Below, piece after piece: positions 52,349-60,753 of a stretch of DNA of 64,000 bases (position 1 is its first letter; each line of letters opens with the position of its first letter). Source of the DNA: JAJDFU01 sp964595955. Its GTDB lineage: Bacteria > Bacteroidota > Bacteroidia > Chitinophagales > Saprospiraceae. Location: assembly GCA_964595955.1 (NCBI GenBank), contig CAZQSF010000002.1:1-64000 (forward strand), written 5' to 3'. A program made the position numbers and the translations under genes. The notes under the pieces were generated by a model, which ran no database searches, was not told the origin of the DNA, and saw only the letters and a program-made list of their open reading frames with translations.

Positions 52349-54455
52349 GCTATTCCTCGGGCTGAGTTTTTTTCTCGTGGCTGCCTGTACGACCGCTCCG
52401 GAACAGGCGAAGGAAAAAGCCCTTCCCAACCGGCTCATCCGGGAGAGCAGTCCGTATCTGCTCCAGCATGCCTACAATCCGGTCGACTGGTATCCCTGGG
52501 GAACAGAAGCCCGGAAGAAAGCCCGGAAAGAAGATCGTCTTTTGCTCATCAGCATCGGGTATTCGGCCTGCCACTGGTGCCATGTGATGGAAAAGGAGAC
52601 CTTTTCCGATACGGCCATCGCCCGCATAATGAATCGCCATTTCATTTCTGTCAAAGTAGACCGGGAAGAAAGGCCGGATGTAGATGCCGTGTACATGCGA
52701 GCCTGCCAGTTAACCAACGAAACAGGATGCGGATGGCCCCTGAACGCGATCGCCCTGCCCAACGGGAAGCCCGTTTGGGTCGGTACTTATCTGACCCGGG
52801 ACGATTGGAAGACTTTACTGGAGTACTTCCGCGAAGCCTGGCCGGCCGAAAAAATGCAAATGGAAACCTTTGCCGACCGGCTCACGGAGGCCATGCAACC
52901 CGAGCCCCCCTTGCTGCAACCGGTTGTGAAAGGCTGGCCTGTGCAACCGGTCGAAAAGGCCGCATCGCGCCTGCTTCTGAATTGGGATATGAACTACGGT
53001 GGGCGCAAGGGCCGGCCCAAATTTCCCCTGCCCGGCCAACTTGACTTTCTCATGCACTACCATTGGCTGAGCGGCCATACCGGGGCCCTGGACGGCCTGC
53101 TGATCAGTTTGCACCACATGGCCCGAGGCGGCCTGCACGATCAGTTGGGGGGCGGTTTTGCCCGATATGCTACGGATACTCGCTGGCGCTCTCCGCATTT
53201 TGAGAAAATGCTTTACGACAATGCGCAGCTGCTCAGCTTGTACGCTCAGGCCTGGCAATATACCGGCGAGGAGCGCTTCCGACAGGTAACGCTCGGTATA
53301 TGGAACTGGCTGTACCGGGAAATGCGAGCCCCTCAGGGAGGCTATTTTTCCTCCCTGGATGCCGACAGCCCGGATGGAGAAGGAAAATATTACAGCTGGA
53401 CGCTGGACGAGGTGCGAGCTCTTTTATCCGAAGAGGCCCCTTTGGTCGAGGCCCATTATGGCCTCAGCCAGAACGGCAACTGGAAAGAGGGGCAAAATCT
53501 GCTCTACCAGGTCTCCGCTTTATCCCAAATCGCCGATTCGTTGAACCTGCCTATTGACAGTGCGCGGGCCCGACTGGACCGGGCGCACGGGATCTTGTTG
53601 CGAAGCCGCCGGAAACGGAGCCCACCGGCGCGGGACGAAAAGATAATCACTGCCTGGAACGCCTTGCTGATCAGCGGCCTGGCGGATACCTATCAAGCCT
53701 TGGGCGACCCCTCACTGCGAGAGGAGGCGCTGCGCCTGGGCCGTTTTCTGATCCGCCATCAAAAGCGAACGGACGGAGGACTGCACCGGATCCACAAGGA
53801 AGGCAAAGCGTCCATATCCGGGTTTCTAGATGACTACGCCTACCTTGCCCGGGCTTTTCTAGACCTCTACGAGATCTCCTTTGATCCCCTTTGGCTCGCT
53901 GAGGCCCGGCAGCTCGCTGACTATGCCGCGGTCCAATTTGAGGCTCCCGGGCAAAGTCTGCTCTGCTATCGTTCCCGGGAAGAGCCTGCCTTGATCACCC
54001 GCCTGGTAGAAACCGAAGACCAGGTGCTGCCCTCGTCCAATGCCGCCATGGCCGAAGTGCTTATGAGGCTTGGCGTTATTTATGGTGAGGACTCCTACAC
54101 CTTGCGTGCAACGAATATGCTTCACGAAATGAAGGGTACCATGGAAAATGCGAACGAACCCGGGTTTTTCAATCGCTGGTGGAGCCTTTACCTACACCGG
54201 GCCTATCCGCAGCTGGAAGTGGTCGTACTGGGTCCTGAAGCAGATGCGGTCCGTCAGAACCTGCAAGCTTCTTACCTGCCGCCGGTACACTGGATGGGCG
54301 GGCAATCCGAAGGTGAGCTGCCCCTGCTTCAAAACAAACTGGTCGAAGGCCAGACCACGATATACCTGTGCCAAAACCGGGTTTGCCAATTGCCGGTGAC
54401 TGATCCGGCCAAGGCCAAAGAACAGATCAGAGCGCTATTTCCCGCTCTTCGATGA
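52311..54455 (+). CDS. YyaL/DUF255 thioredoxin-domain lipoprotein
   Basis: 714 residues. A signal sequence ends in LVAAC, so Cys26 may be lipidated. Residues 40-200 are a DUF255 thioredoxin-like domain with SPYLLQHAYNPVDWYPWG and CHWC (87-90). The rest is an alpha/alpha toroid (six-hairpin glycosidase-like) with GGLHDQLGGGFARYATD, W-R-x-PHFEKMLYDNAQLL, GGYFSSLDADSPDGEGKYY, ITAWNALLISGLA and FLDDYAYLARAFLDL. YyaL proteins are widespread; roles in redox or sugar isomer reactions are suggested but not shown. Most family members are cytoplasmic; the lipoprotein signal is a feature to check. It overlaps ftsE tail to tail by 29 bp. Confidence 0.9.
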   Translation: MKLINSLRATPIKLFLGLSFFLVAACTTAPEQAKEKALPNRLIRESSPYLLQHAYNPVDWYPWGTEARKKARKEDRLLLISIGYSACHWCHVMEKETFSDTAIARIMNRHFISVKVDREERPDVDAVYMRACQLTNETGCGWPLNAIALPNGKPVWVGTYLTRDDWKTLLEYFREAWPAEKMQMETFADRLTEAMQPEPPLLQPVVKGWPVQPVEKAASRLLLNWDMNYGGRKGRPKFPLPGQLDFLMHYHWLSGHTGALDGLLISLHHMARGGLHDQLGGGFARYATDTRWRSPHFEKMLYDNAQLLSLYAQAWQYTGEERFRQVTLGIWNWLYREMRAPQGGYFSSLDADSPDGEGKYYSWTLDEVRALLSEEAPLVEAHYGLSQNGNWKEGQNLLYQVSALSQIADSLNLPIDSARARLDRAHGILLRSRRKRSPPARDEKIITAWNALLISGLADTYQALGDPSLREEALRLGRFLIRHQKRTDGGLHRIHKEGKASISGFLDDYAYLARAFLDLYEISFDPLWLAEARQLADYAAVQFEAPGQSLLCYRSREEPALITRLVETEDQVLPSSNAAMAEVLMRLGVIYGEDSYTLRATNMLHEMKGTMENANEPGFFNRWWSLYLHRAYPQLEVVVLGPEADAVRQNLQASYLPPVHWMGGQSEGELPLLQNKLVEGQTTIYLCQNRVCQLPVTDPAKAKEQIRALFPALR

Positions 54456-55119
54456 GCCGGCCGTCGATGCAGCGGATAATGCGGCCCGGAAAATGTTCGA
54501 GAATTCGGTAGTCGTGTGTAGCGAACAAAACGGCCGTTTGCTGGTCCTTGGCCAGGTGGCGCAGGCGCATGAGGATGTCGTCGGAGGTCTCGGGATCCAG
54601 GTTTCCGGTGGGCTCATCGGCAATGACGAGAACCGGTTCGTTGAGCAAGGCCCTTGCAATCGCGACGCGTTGTTGCTCGCCGCCCGAGAGTTGATGAGGC
54701 ATACTGAGGGTCTTTGCCTTGAGATCGACCTTTTCGAGCACCTCCATCAGGCGCTTTTCGATGGCCGCCGGCTTTGTCCAGCCCGAAGCCCGAAGCGCAA
54801 AGACGAGGTTTTCGGCCACATTGCGATCCTCCAACAGGTTGAAATCCTGAAATACAATGCCCAGTTTTCGCCGAAGGAGGGGAATGGTTTTCCGGTTGAG
54901 TTTTTTCAGATCGAAGCCCGCTACCTGGCCGCTGCCTGTCTCCAGCGGCAGGGCGGCATAGAGCGTTTTGAGCAGGCTTGATTTTCCGGAACCGGTTTTG
55001 CCGATCAGGTAGGTGAATTCGCCCCGCTGCATCTCCAATTGCACATCTTTCAGCACAGCGCGGCCCCCCTGCCGGATGACGGCATCCCGAAGTTCAACAA
55101 TAGCGTTTTGCGTGGTCAT
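54427..55119 (-). CDS. ftsE: FtsE-like ABC transporter ATP-binding protein
   Basis: 230 residues. ABC ATPase with Walker A GKTGSGKSS (40-48), Q-loop VFQDFNLL, signature LSGGEQQR, Walker B VLVIADEP and switch His in ATHDYRIL. The wording, from GGRAVLKDVQLEMQRGEF to LLRRKLGIVFQDFNLL, matches Bacteroidota FtsE. FtsE with FtsX regulates cell-wall hydrolases at division. No ftsX lies next to it here; in this phylum ftsE often stands apart. The stop overlaps the convergent YyaL gene by 29 bp. A LolD-type exporter ATPase is the alternative. Confidence 0.88.
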   Translation of the reverse strand: MTTQNAIVELRDAVIRQGGRAVLKDVQLEMQRGEFTYLIGKTGSGKSSLLKTLYAALPLETGSGQVAGFDLKKLNRKTIPLLRRKLGIVFQDFNLLEDRNVAENLVFALRASGWTKPAAIEKRLMEVLEKVDLKAKTLSMPHQLSGGEQQRVAIARALLNEPVLVIADEPTGNLDPETSDDILMRLRHLAKDQQTAVLFATHDYRILEHFPGRIIRCIDGRLIEEREIAL

Positions 55120-55506
55120 GGTCTTTTTGGGTTAAACGAAGTAGGTGTACAGGGATCATCAGATGCGAAGATAGGTCGGTTGGGGTCAAGGAGCCAAAAC
55201 CGAGCGGGCTTTGTCAAGGGGGCATCTCCCTTTTCCCCGGAAGCTTACAAGGCTTTGGACGACGGTTAGCCGGACCAAACGATCGGGTAACTCACCGGGC
55301 ATCCTTATTAACCCACCACTTGTAAGCTACCCCTATCGGATTCAAACGGCCATCCCGGCGGATCGAACGGTTTATTCGCAGGAATGTTAAAATACAAGAT
55401 TACACACGAGGCGGCCTGAAAAGTCTGTTTTACCGATTTTTGACCCCGTTTTCATGCCCACAGGCCGCGTAAGGGGTTTACTTTTGTACGCAATTAAATG
55501 CAAGCC
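55120..55506. other. Intergenic region upstream of ftsE and ccmE
   Basis: 387 bp between divergent genes. For ftsE (minus strand) TATCTTCG (55173-55166), one mismatch from TAnnTTTG, has TTTTG 21 bp upstream (55199-55195), a plausible promoter. For ccmE a perfect -7 box is listed separately. The rest shows no gene, repeat or RNA that I can recognise. Confidence 0.5.
55479..55486 (+). promoter_or_regulatory. -7 promoter box for ccmE
   Basis: TACTTTTG exactly fits TAnnTTTG, 20 bp before the chosen ccmE ATG at 55507. An upstream in-frame ATG at 55498 would leave almost no leader, which favours the second ATG. No clear -33 TTG. Confidence 0.5.
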
Positions 55507-55905
55507 ATGAAAAAGATTTATATCATCGCCGGATTAATGGTGGTTGTAGCCATCGGTCTGCTGCTCAATGCAGCCCAGGATGTGAGCACCTACGCCTCCT
55601 TTGCCGACGCCGAATCAGGCCAAAAGGTAAAAATTGCCGGCCGGCTGGCCAAAGACAAGGATATGGTGTACAATCCGGAGCAAGATCCCAACTACTTCAG
55701 CTTTTTCATGCAAGATATGAAGGGCGAAGAGCGCAAGGTGGTCCTACTGGCCGCCAAACCGCAAGATTTCGAGCTTTCCGAACAGATCGTGCTTACCGGC
55801 AGCATGCAGAGCGAAGAATTCGTCGCTACCGACATGCTCATGAAGTGCCCCTCCAAATACAAAGACGAGGAAATTTACATCAAGAGCAAGCAGGGCACCA
55901 TATAA
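55507..55905 (+). CDS. ccmE: Cytochrome c maturation haem chaperone CcmE (Cys type)
   Basis: 132 residues. One N-terminal membrane anchor (IIAGLMVVVAIGLLL), then the OB-fold domain seen in CcmE (VKIAGRLAKDKDM, SFFMQDMKGEERKVVLL, EQIVLTGS). In E. coli CcmE the haem-binding residue is His in H-x-x-x-Y. Here the position reads CPSKY, with Cys114 and Tyr118: the CxxxY variant, known from some archaea and sulphate reducers. The protein carries haem from CcmC to the CcmF-containing lyase in system I. It is followed after 38 bp by ccmF. Confidence 0.92.
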   Translation: MKKIYIIAGLMVVVAIGLLLNAAQDVSTYASFADAESGQKVKIAGRLAKDKDMVYNPEQDPNYFSFFMQDMKGEERKVVLLAAKPQDFELSEQIVLTGSMQSEEFVATDMLMKCPSKYKDEEIYIKSKQGTI

Positions 55906-55943
55906 CGGACGCCGGGCTGTGGAGCACGACCCCAAAAAGAGAT

Positions 55944-58820
55944 ATGCTACTTAAGATTTCATACATAGGCGAGCACATGTGGCCGGGCCAGTTGGGTCAT
56001 GCTGCACTGGTGCTTTCGTTCGTGTGCAGCCTGCTGGCAGCGGCCGCATATTTTTTTGCTACCCGCAGCCGGCACACAGCCGAATCTGCATCCTGGCAAA
56101 GACTGGGCCGCTGGGCCTTCAGCCTGCACGGCCTGGGCGTATTTTCCGTCATCGGGCTGATCTTCTTCATCATGATCAACCAGTTCTACGAGTACCAGTA
56201 TGTCTGGGCCCACGTTTCGGAAGAGCTGCCGCTGAAGTACATTGCCTCAGCCTTTTGGGAGGGTCAGGAAGGCAGTTTCCTGTTGTGGATGTTCTGGCAT
56301 ATCGTGCTGGGTATGGTCGTTATGCTCACAGCCGGCAGGTGGGAATCTCCCGTGCTTGCCATAGTAGCCTTGGTGCAGGCTTTTTTGAGCAGTATGATCC
56401 TCGGGGTCTACCTCTGGGGAAATGTCAAGATTGGGAGCAACCCCTTATTGCTGTTGCGCGAAACCCTGGACGCGCCCATCTTTGCCAATGCCGATTACCT
56501 GTCGCTCATCCAGGGCAACGGCCTGAATCCCCTGCTTCAGAACTATTGGATGACTATTCACCCCCCTACCCTTTTTCTCGGTTTTGCTTCCACGACCATA
56601 CCCTTTGCTTTCGCCATGGCCGGCTTGTGGACGGGGGAACACAAGAAGTGGTTGCGGCCGGCCCTGCCTTGGGCACTCTTCAGTGCGGCCCTCCTGGGAA
56701 CGGGTATTCTCATGGGTGGCGCATGGGCTTACGAAGCCCTCAGCTTCGGCGGTTACTGGGCTTGGGACCCGGTAGAGAACATGTCTCTCGTGCCCTGGCT
56801 CATTCTGCTGGGCGGCATACACACCAATCTGGTGGCCCGGGCGACCGGCCAGTCTATCCGAAGCACTTATGTGTATTACGTGCTCACCTTTGTGCTTATC
56901 CTTTACTCTACCTTTCTCACCCGTAGTGGAGTGCTGGGCGACACCTCGGTGCATGCATTCACGGAAATGGGCTTGGAGTGGCAGCTCGTGATCTTCAATC
57001 TGTTTTTCCTGTTGCTGGGTGCCGCAGCTATCGCATGGCGGTACAAAAGCGTTCCCACTCCACCCAAAGAAGAAAGTACCGGATCGCGCGAATTCTGGAT
57101 GTTCATCGGCACCCTGGTGCTGCTGTTTTCAGCCGCCCTTATAACGGGTTCTACCAGCCTTCCGGTCTTTAACAAAATCATGCAATGGTTTGACCCCACC
57201 TACGAGGGGCGCGTCATCACCGAGCCGGTACCCCATTACAATAAATACCAGATCTGGATTGCCGTTTTCATTGCTTTCCTGTCCGGCGCCTCCCAGTTTC
57301 TGCGCTACCGGGAACGCAACTTTTCCGGTCAGCTGCGCCGGTTGGGCATTCACCTCGGGCTCGCCCTCTTGCTCACCGCCGGCCTGAGCTGGCTAACCGC
57401 ACAGTGGATCGACCTCTTCGCCTGGCAGTATATCGTCCTGCTATTCGCAGGTATTTTTGCCGTCGTGAGCAATCTGGACCACCTGCTTACCTTTGCGCGC
57501 GGAAATGCCAAGCTAGCCGGCTCGCACTTTTCGCACATTGGCTTCGGGGTAATGATCGTAGGCATTCTGGCATCGGGGCTCAACCAGCGGGTGATCTCCT
57601 CCAATCCCTTCGTCATGGAAGGGATTATCGAGGGTGCCGATGCCGAAACCCTGCGCAAGAACATCATGCTCTTTAAAGGTGCTCCCATGATCATGGGCGA
57701 CTACGAGCTCACCTATGTGAAGGACACCCTGGTCGACTACACCCGGACCTATACCATCGCATACAAGCGCCGCAATGCCGAAGGGGAAGTAGTGGAAACC
57801 TTTGAGCTCAAGCCGAACGTGCTCTACGAAAAAAGCTTTGAGAAAATCGCAGCCTCCAATCCTTCCACCAAGCACTACTGGCAAAAAGATGTATTTACCC
57901 ACATCACTTCCCTGCCTAAGGTAGAGCTGGATATGTCGCTGCGGGAAGAAAAAGAAAAAGAGCTCAACTACCGGACCGTGAAAATCCCTGCCGGAGGTAG
58001 AACTCGAATTGCCGATACGATCAGACTCGAGTTGCAGGATGTCGAACAGATCCGGGGCTATCGCCTGGAGCATCTGGGATTTAACTACCAACCCTCCCAT
58101 CCCGATTATCACGCCAAGGAGGGCGATCTGGCTCTGGGCGTAAAATTGCGCGTACAGCGGCTGGACCAGGATACGGCTTACACCATCATGCCGGTGATTG
58201 CCTTGCGCGGCCAACTCATCTATACTTTCCCAAGCCAGATCAACGAGCTCAATGTCAAAGTGCGCCTTACCGACGAGCTGCTGGATGCGTTGTTTGTTCC
58301 TGAGGAGGCGTTGAATTACCAAGCCTACACGCTCCGCGAGGGCGATGCCTTTACACTTGACGACTATCAGTTCCGCTTCAGCGGTTTCAATAAAAGGCCC
58401 GAACACCCCGGCTATTCGCCCGAGAAAGGCGATATTGCCGTAAGTGCCAAAGTGGACGTAAGGGGGCCGGAAGGCGAGCGCTTCGAAGCTGAACCGGTTT
58501 ACTTCATCCGCGACAGCCGTCCCTACAACTTAAAGGCACACCTGGCCGAACAGGGCCTCCACATCCGGTTCACATCCATCGATCCGCGAACGGAATCCGT
58601 CACGCTGAGGGTGGCCCATCAGCAACCTGCCGAAGAAGGTATTCCGGTGCAGGTAGCGACAAACTCCCTTCGCTCGGACTGGATTGTAATGCAAGCCATT
58701 GAATTTCCCGGCATCAACCTTTTCTGGTTAGGCAGCGTGCTCATGATGGTCGGGCTTTTCCTGAGCATGATCTATCGCATGCGGCAGCGCAAAGGTCCGA
58801 AAGAGCAAGCTGAATCATGA
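55944..58820 (+). CDS. ccmF: Cytochrome c haem lyase subunit CcmF
   Basis: 958 residues from the ATG at 55944. About 14 membrane segments are visible; WWD-type motif GGYWAWDPVENMSLVPWL (about 268-285) and WEGQEGSFLLW are typical of the haem-handling family. The last 300 residues are a large soluble periplasmic domain, longer than in most proteobacterial CcmF (about 650). CcmF ligates haem to apocytochrome c with CcmE as donor. CcmA, B, C, G and H genes are not seen here. The stop overlaps the next gene by 4 bp (ATGA). Confidence 0.95.
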   Translation: MLLKISYIGEHMWPGQLGHAALVLSFVCSLLAAAAYFFATRSRHTAESASWQRLGRWAFSLHGLGVFSVIGLIFFIMINQFYEYQYVWAHVSEELPLKYIASAFWEGQEGSFLLWMFWHIVLGMVVMLTAGRWESPVLAIVALVQAFLSSMILGVYLWGNVKIGSNPLLLLRETLDAPIFANADYLSLIQGNGLNPLLQNYWMTIHPPTLFLGFASTTIPFAFAMAGLWTGEHKKWLRPALPWALFSAALLGTGILMGGAWAYEALSFGGYWAWDPVENMSLVPWLILLGGIHTNLVARATGQSIRSTYVYYVLTFVLILYSTFLTRSGVLGDTSVHAFTEMGLEWQLVIFNLFFLLLGAAAIAWRYKSVPTPPKEESTGSREFWMFIGTLVLLFSAALITGSTSLPVFNKIMQWFDPTYEGRVITEPVPHYNKYQIWIAVFIAFLSGASQFLRYRERNFSGQLRRLGIHLGLALLLTAGLSWLTAQWIDLFAWQYIVLLFAGIFAVVSNLDHLLTFARGNAKLAGSHFSHIGFGVMIVGILASGLNQRVISSNPFVMEGIIEGADAETLRKNIMLFKGAPMIMGDYELTYVKDTLVDYTRTYTIAYKRRNAEGEVVETFELKPNVLYEKSFEKIAASNPSTKHYWQKDVFTHITSLPKVELDMSLREEKEKELNYRTVKIPAGGRTRIADTIRLELQDVEQIRGYRLEHLGFNYQPSHPDYHAKEGDLALGVKLRVQRLDQDTAYTIMPVIALRGQLIYTFPSQINELNVKVRLTDELLDALFVPEEALNYQAYTLREGDAFTLDDYQFRFSGFNKRPEHPGYSPEKGDIAVSAKVDVRGPEGERFEAEPVYFIRDSRPYNLKAHLAEQGLHIRFTSIDPRTESVTLRVAHQQPAEEGIPVQVATNSLRSDWIVMQAIEFPGINLFWLGSVLMMVGLFLSMIYRMRQRKGPKEQAES

Positions 58821-59605
58821 GGTTGGTTCTGATCGGGGCCGGGAATGTGGGCTGGCATCTCGGCCAACGCCTGGCAGAATGCGGTCATGCCCCACTGCAA
58901 GTTTACAGCCGGCGCCAAGAACGGGCCGAAGCGCTGGCCGGCCGAATCGGATCCCAGCCCATATCCCGGTGGGAAGACCTCAGCCCCGAAGCCGATTTAT
59001 ACTTGCTGGCCGTTCGGGATGACGCTATCGACAGCGTTGCCGAGGTGTTGGCGAAAAGACTGCCCGATACCGCTTTGGTAGCCCATACTTCAGGTGCTAC
59101 GCCCGGAAAGATCCTCGCTCCCCATTTCGAACATTGGGGTGTATTCTATCCCCTGCAAACTTTTTCCCGGGCTCAGGCGCTGGATTTTTCCACGGTGCCC
59201 ATCTGCATATTCGCAGCTAGCGAAGCGGACGAAAATCTCCTTTTCCTATTGGCGGGGAAAACCAGCCGGTTCGTCCGGGTCATAAACGATGAAGAACGCG
59301 CTCTGCTGCATCTCGCAGCTGTATTTGTCAACAATTTCACCAATGCGATGTATGCGGCAGGCTTCGCCCTGGCCGAAGAACACGGCCTGGATATCGACTT
59401 GTTGCGCCCCTTGTTGATGGAAACAGCGCGCAAGGCGAAACGGCAACATCCCCTGGAGGTTCAGACTGGCCCCGCTGCGCGGAACGACCAAAAGACCATT
59501 GAACGACACCTGGCCTTTCTTCGGACCGGCAAGCCGGAGTATGAAGAGGTTTACCGCCTGCTTACCGAGCTGATCGTTCAGCAACAGCAGCCTGAGCAAA
59601 ATTGA
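58817..59605 (+). CDS. DUF2520 Rossmann-fold protein
   Basis: 262 residues. N-terminal dinucleotide-binding GAGNVGWHLG (8-17), then the YSRR...RA segment of NADP-binding proteins and AHTSGATPG. The C-terminal helical half, HLAAVFVNNFTNAMYAAGFALA, fits the DUF2520/6-phosphogluconate dehydrogenase-like family. Members are related to ketopantoate reductase and pyrroline-carboxylate reductase types; substrate unknown. Coupled to ccmF by a 4-bp overlap; a role in cytochrome assembly is not implied. Confidence 0.85.
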   Translation: MRLVLIGAGNVGWHLGQRLAECGHAPLQVYSRRQERAEALAGRIGSQPISRWEDLSPEADLYLLAVRDDAIDSVAEVLAKRLPDTALVAHTSGATPGKILAPHFEHWGVFYPLQTFSRAQALDFSTVPICIFAASEADENLLFLLAGKTSRFVRVINDEERALLHLAAVFVNNFTNAMYAAGFALAEEHGLDIDLLRPLLMETARKAKRQHPLEVQTGPAARNDQKTIERHLAFLRTGKPEYEEVYRLLTELIVQQQQPEQN

Positions 59606-59613
59606 TTCTTTCT

Positions 59614-59886
59614 ATGCGTATTGCAGGTCACATCCCACATCCGAGATATAAGATTACGCTGTTTCAAATGGGTGAAAAATGGTCTGTAAAGATCGAAGAC
59701 GGCATGTTGGAGCAGACGTTTTCCTTCCGCAAACAGGAAGGTCTCGAAACCCTGGACGAGTTCAGAAGAAAGATCTCATCGCAGTTCCTTCAAAAGGTAG
59801 CGGGCGTTTTCGAAAAGATGAAGGCCCTGCGGGATGAACTGCTCCCGCCTGAGGAGCAAGAAGCCGGTTTTCCGCAGATCATCTAG
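59614..59886 (+). CDS. Small protein of unknown function
   Basis: 90 residues from the ATG at 59614. It begins MRIAGHIPHPRYKITLFQMGEK and continues with WSVKIEDGMLEQTFSFRKQEG, a beta-type N-half, then a helical C-half (DEFRRKISSQFLQKVAGVFEKM). No signal peptide or membrane segment. It resembles small conserved Bacteroidota proteins of unknown role. It is last in the ccmE-ccmF-DUF2520 cluster, 8 bp after the preceding stop, and a hairpin follows 15 bp later. Confidence 0.75.
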   Translation: MRIAGHIPHPRYKITLFQMGEKWSVKIEDGMLEQTFSFRKQEGLETLDEFRRKISSQFLQKVAGVFEKMKALRDELLPPEEQEAGFPQII

Positions 59887-59900
59887 GCTTGGGCCAATGA

Positions 59901-59937
59901 AAAGCGCCCATCCGGAGTGAACCGGATCAGGCGCTTT
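59901..59937. terminator. Bidirectional terminator-like hairpin
   Basis: An outer 8-bp stem (59901-59908 with 59930-59937) and an inner 6-bp stem (59910-59915 with 59922-59927) form one imperfect hairpin 15 bp after the end of the rightward cluster, ahead of a convergent gene. It lacks a U-tract on either side, so efficiency is uncertain. Confidence 0.6.
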
Positions 59938-60035
59938 CCAAAGAACGGCCTACACCTGCCGGGCGGCAGATGCACGCATAGTGTATTTCAGGTAAACAAG
60001 ATGGTCAATTCATACAGCCTGTATTCTCCTTCCGG

Positions 60036-60599
60036 TCAGGCTTCGGTGAGGCCAAACTGGAAAAAGAGCGCATCGTTTTTCAGGTTGCATTTGTTAAATA
60101 CGTTCTTATCCTCTTCCGTCCACCCCTCGGGCCAGTTGCTACTCAATTCTTCATACAGGCGTCCGGAGGCTTTCTGCACCATTTCGATAGCTCCCAGCAA
60201 TTGCGGGAACCCCCAGAACTGTTCAGCCGAATTGATTTCTCCTATGCCGTCTACCGTGGTTACCACGGCCCATTTTTTGTACCCCGCTTCGGGATCGTCA
60301 ATGCGGCGCAGGGCTCCCTTCTCGAACTCCTCGTTGAGTCCGTACCGAAGGAGCTCGCCCATATAAGGCCAACGCGCATCGACGTAATTGAGCGCCTCGT
60401 CCGCATCGACCCGGTTGATGAAATCGAACGTGCGGTCCCAGCAGGCAGCTATCCAAACGGACTTCTCGTTGCGAGGGAACATATAGGTAAATAAACTTCC
60501 ATCACAGCAGGGAATTTCCATCTGGATCATTTGCCCTTCGCGGCTTACGGTTAAGCCCTCTTCCGGTTGAATGGTCAGGCTATCGAAGAAGCTTTTCAT
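60036..60599 (-). CDS. Uncharacterised protein
   Basis: 187 residues from the ATG at 60599; an upstream ATG at 60719 would add 40 residues but overlaps no recognisable motif. No signal peptide. The sequence is rich in Trp and aromatic residues (IAACWDRTFDFINRV, YVDARWPYMGELLRYG, FWGFPQLLGAIEMV). Paired cysteines in IPCCDGSLF. No known family recognised. It stands alone between the convergent hairpin and the lipoprotein gene 155 bp upstream. Confidence 0.68.
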   Translation of the reverse strand: MKSFFDSLTIQPEEGLTVSREGQMIQMEIPCCDGSLFTYMFPRNEKSVWIAACWDRTFDFINRVDADEALNYVDARWPYMGELLRYGLNEEFEKGALRRIDDPEAGYKKWAVVTTVDGIGEINSAEQFWGFPQLLGAIEMVQKASGRLYEELSSNWPEGWTEEDKNVFNKCNLKNDALFFQFGLTEA

Positions 60600-60753
60600 C
60601 GGATTTGAATTTTTTGACCAAATCGGGCAGGAACCTACCTCCCACCGCTCATTTCCAAAACCAAGGTGGGTAATCTCAATCACCTGTGAAATGACATTCA
60701 CAGCGTTTCTCCATGACAAAAGTCAGGGCGGGCAGGTCCCAAGGAGTGCCGGC

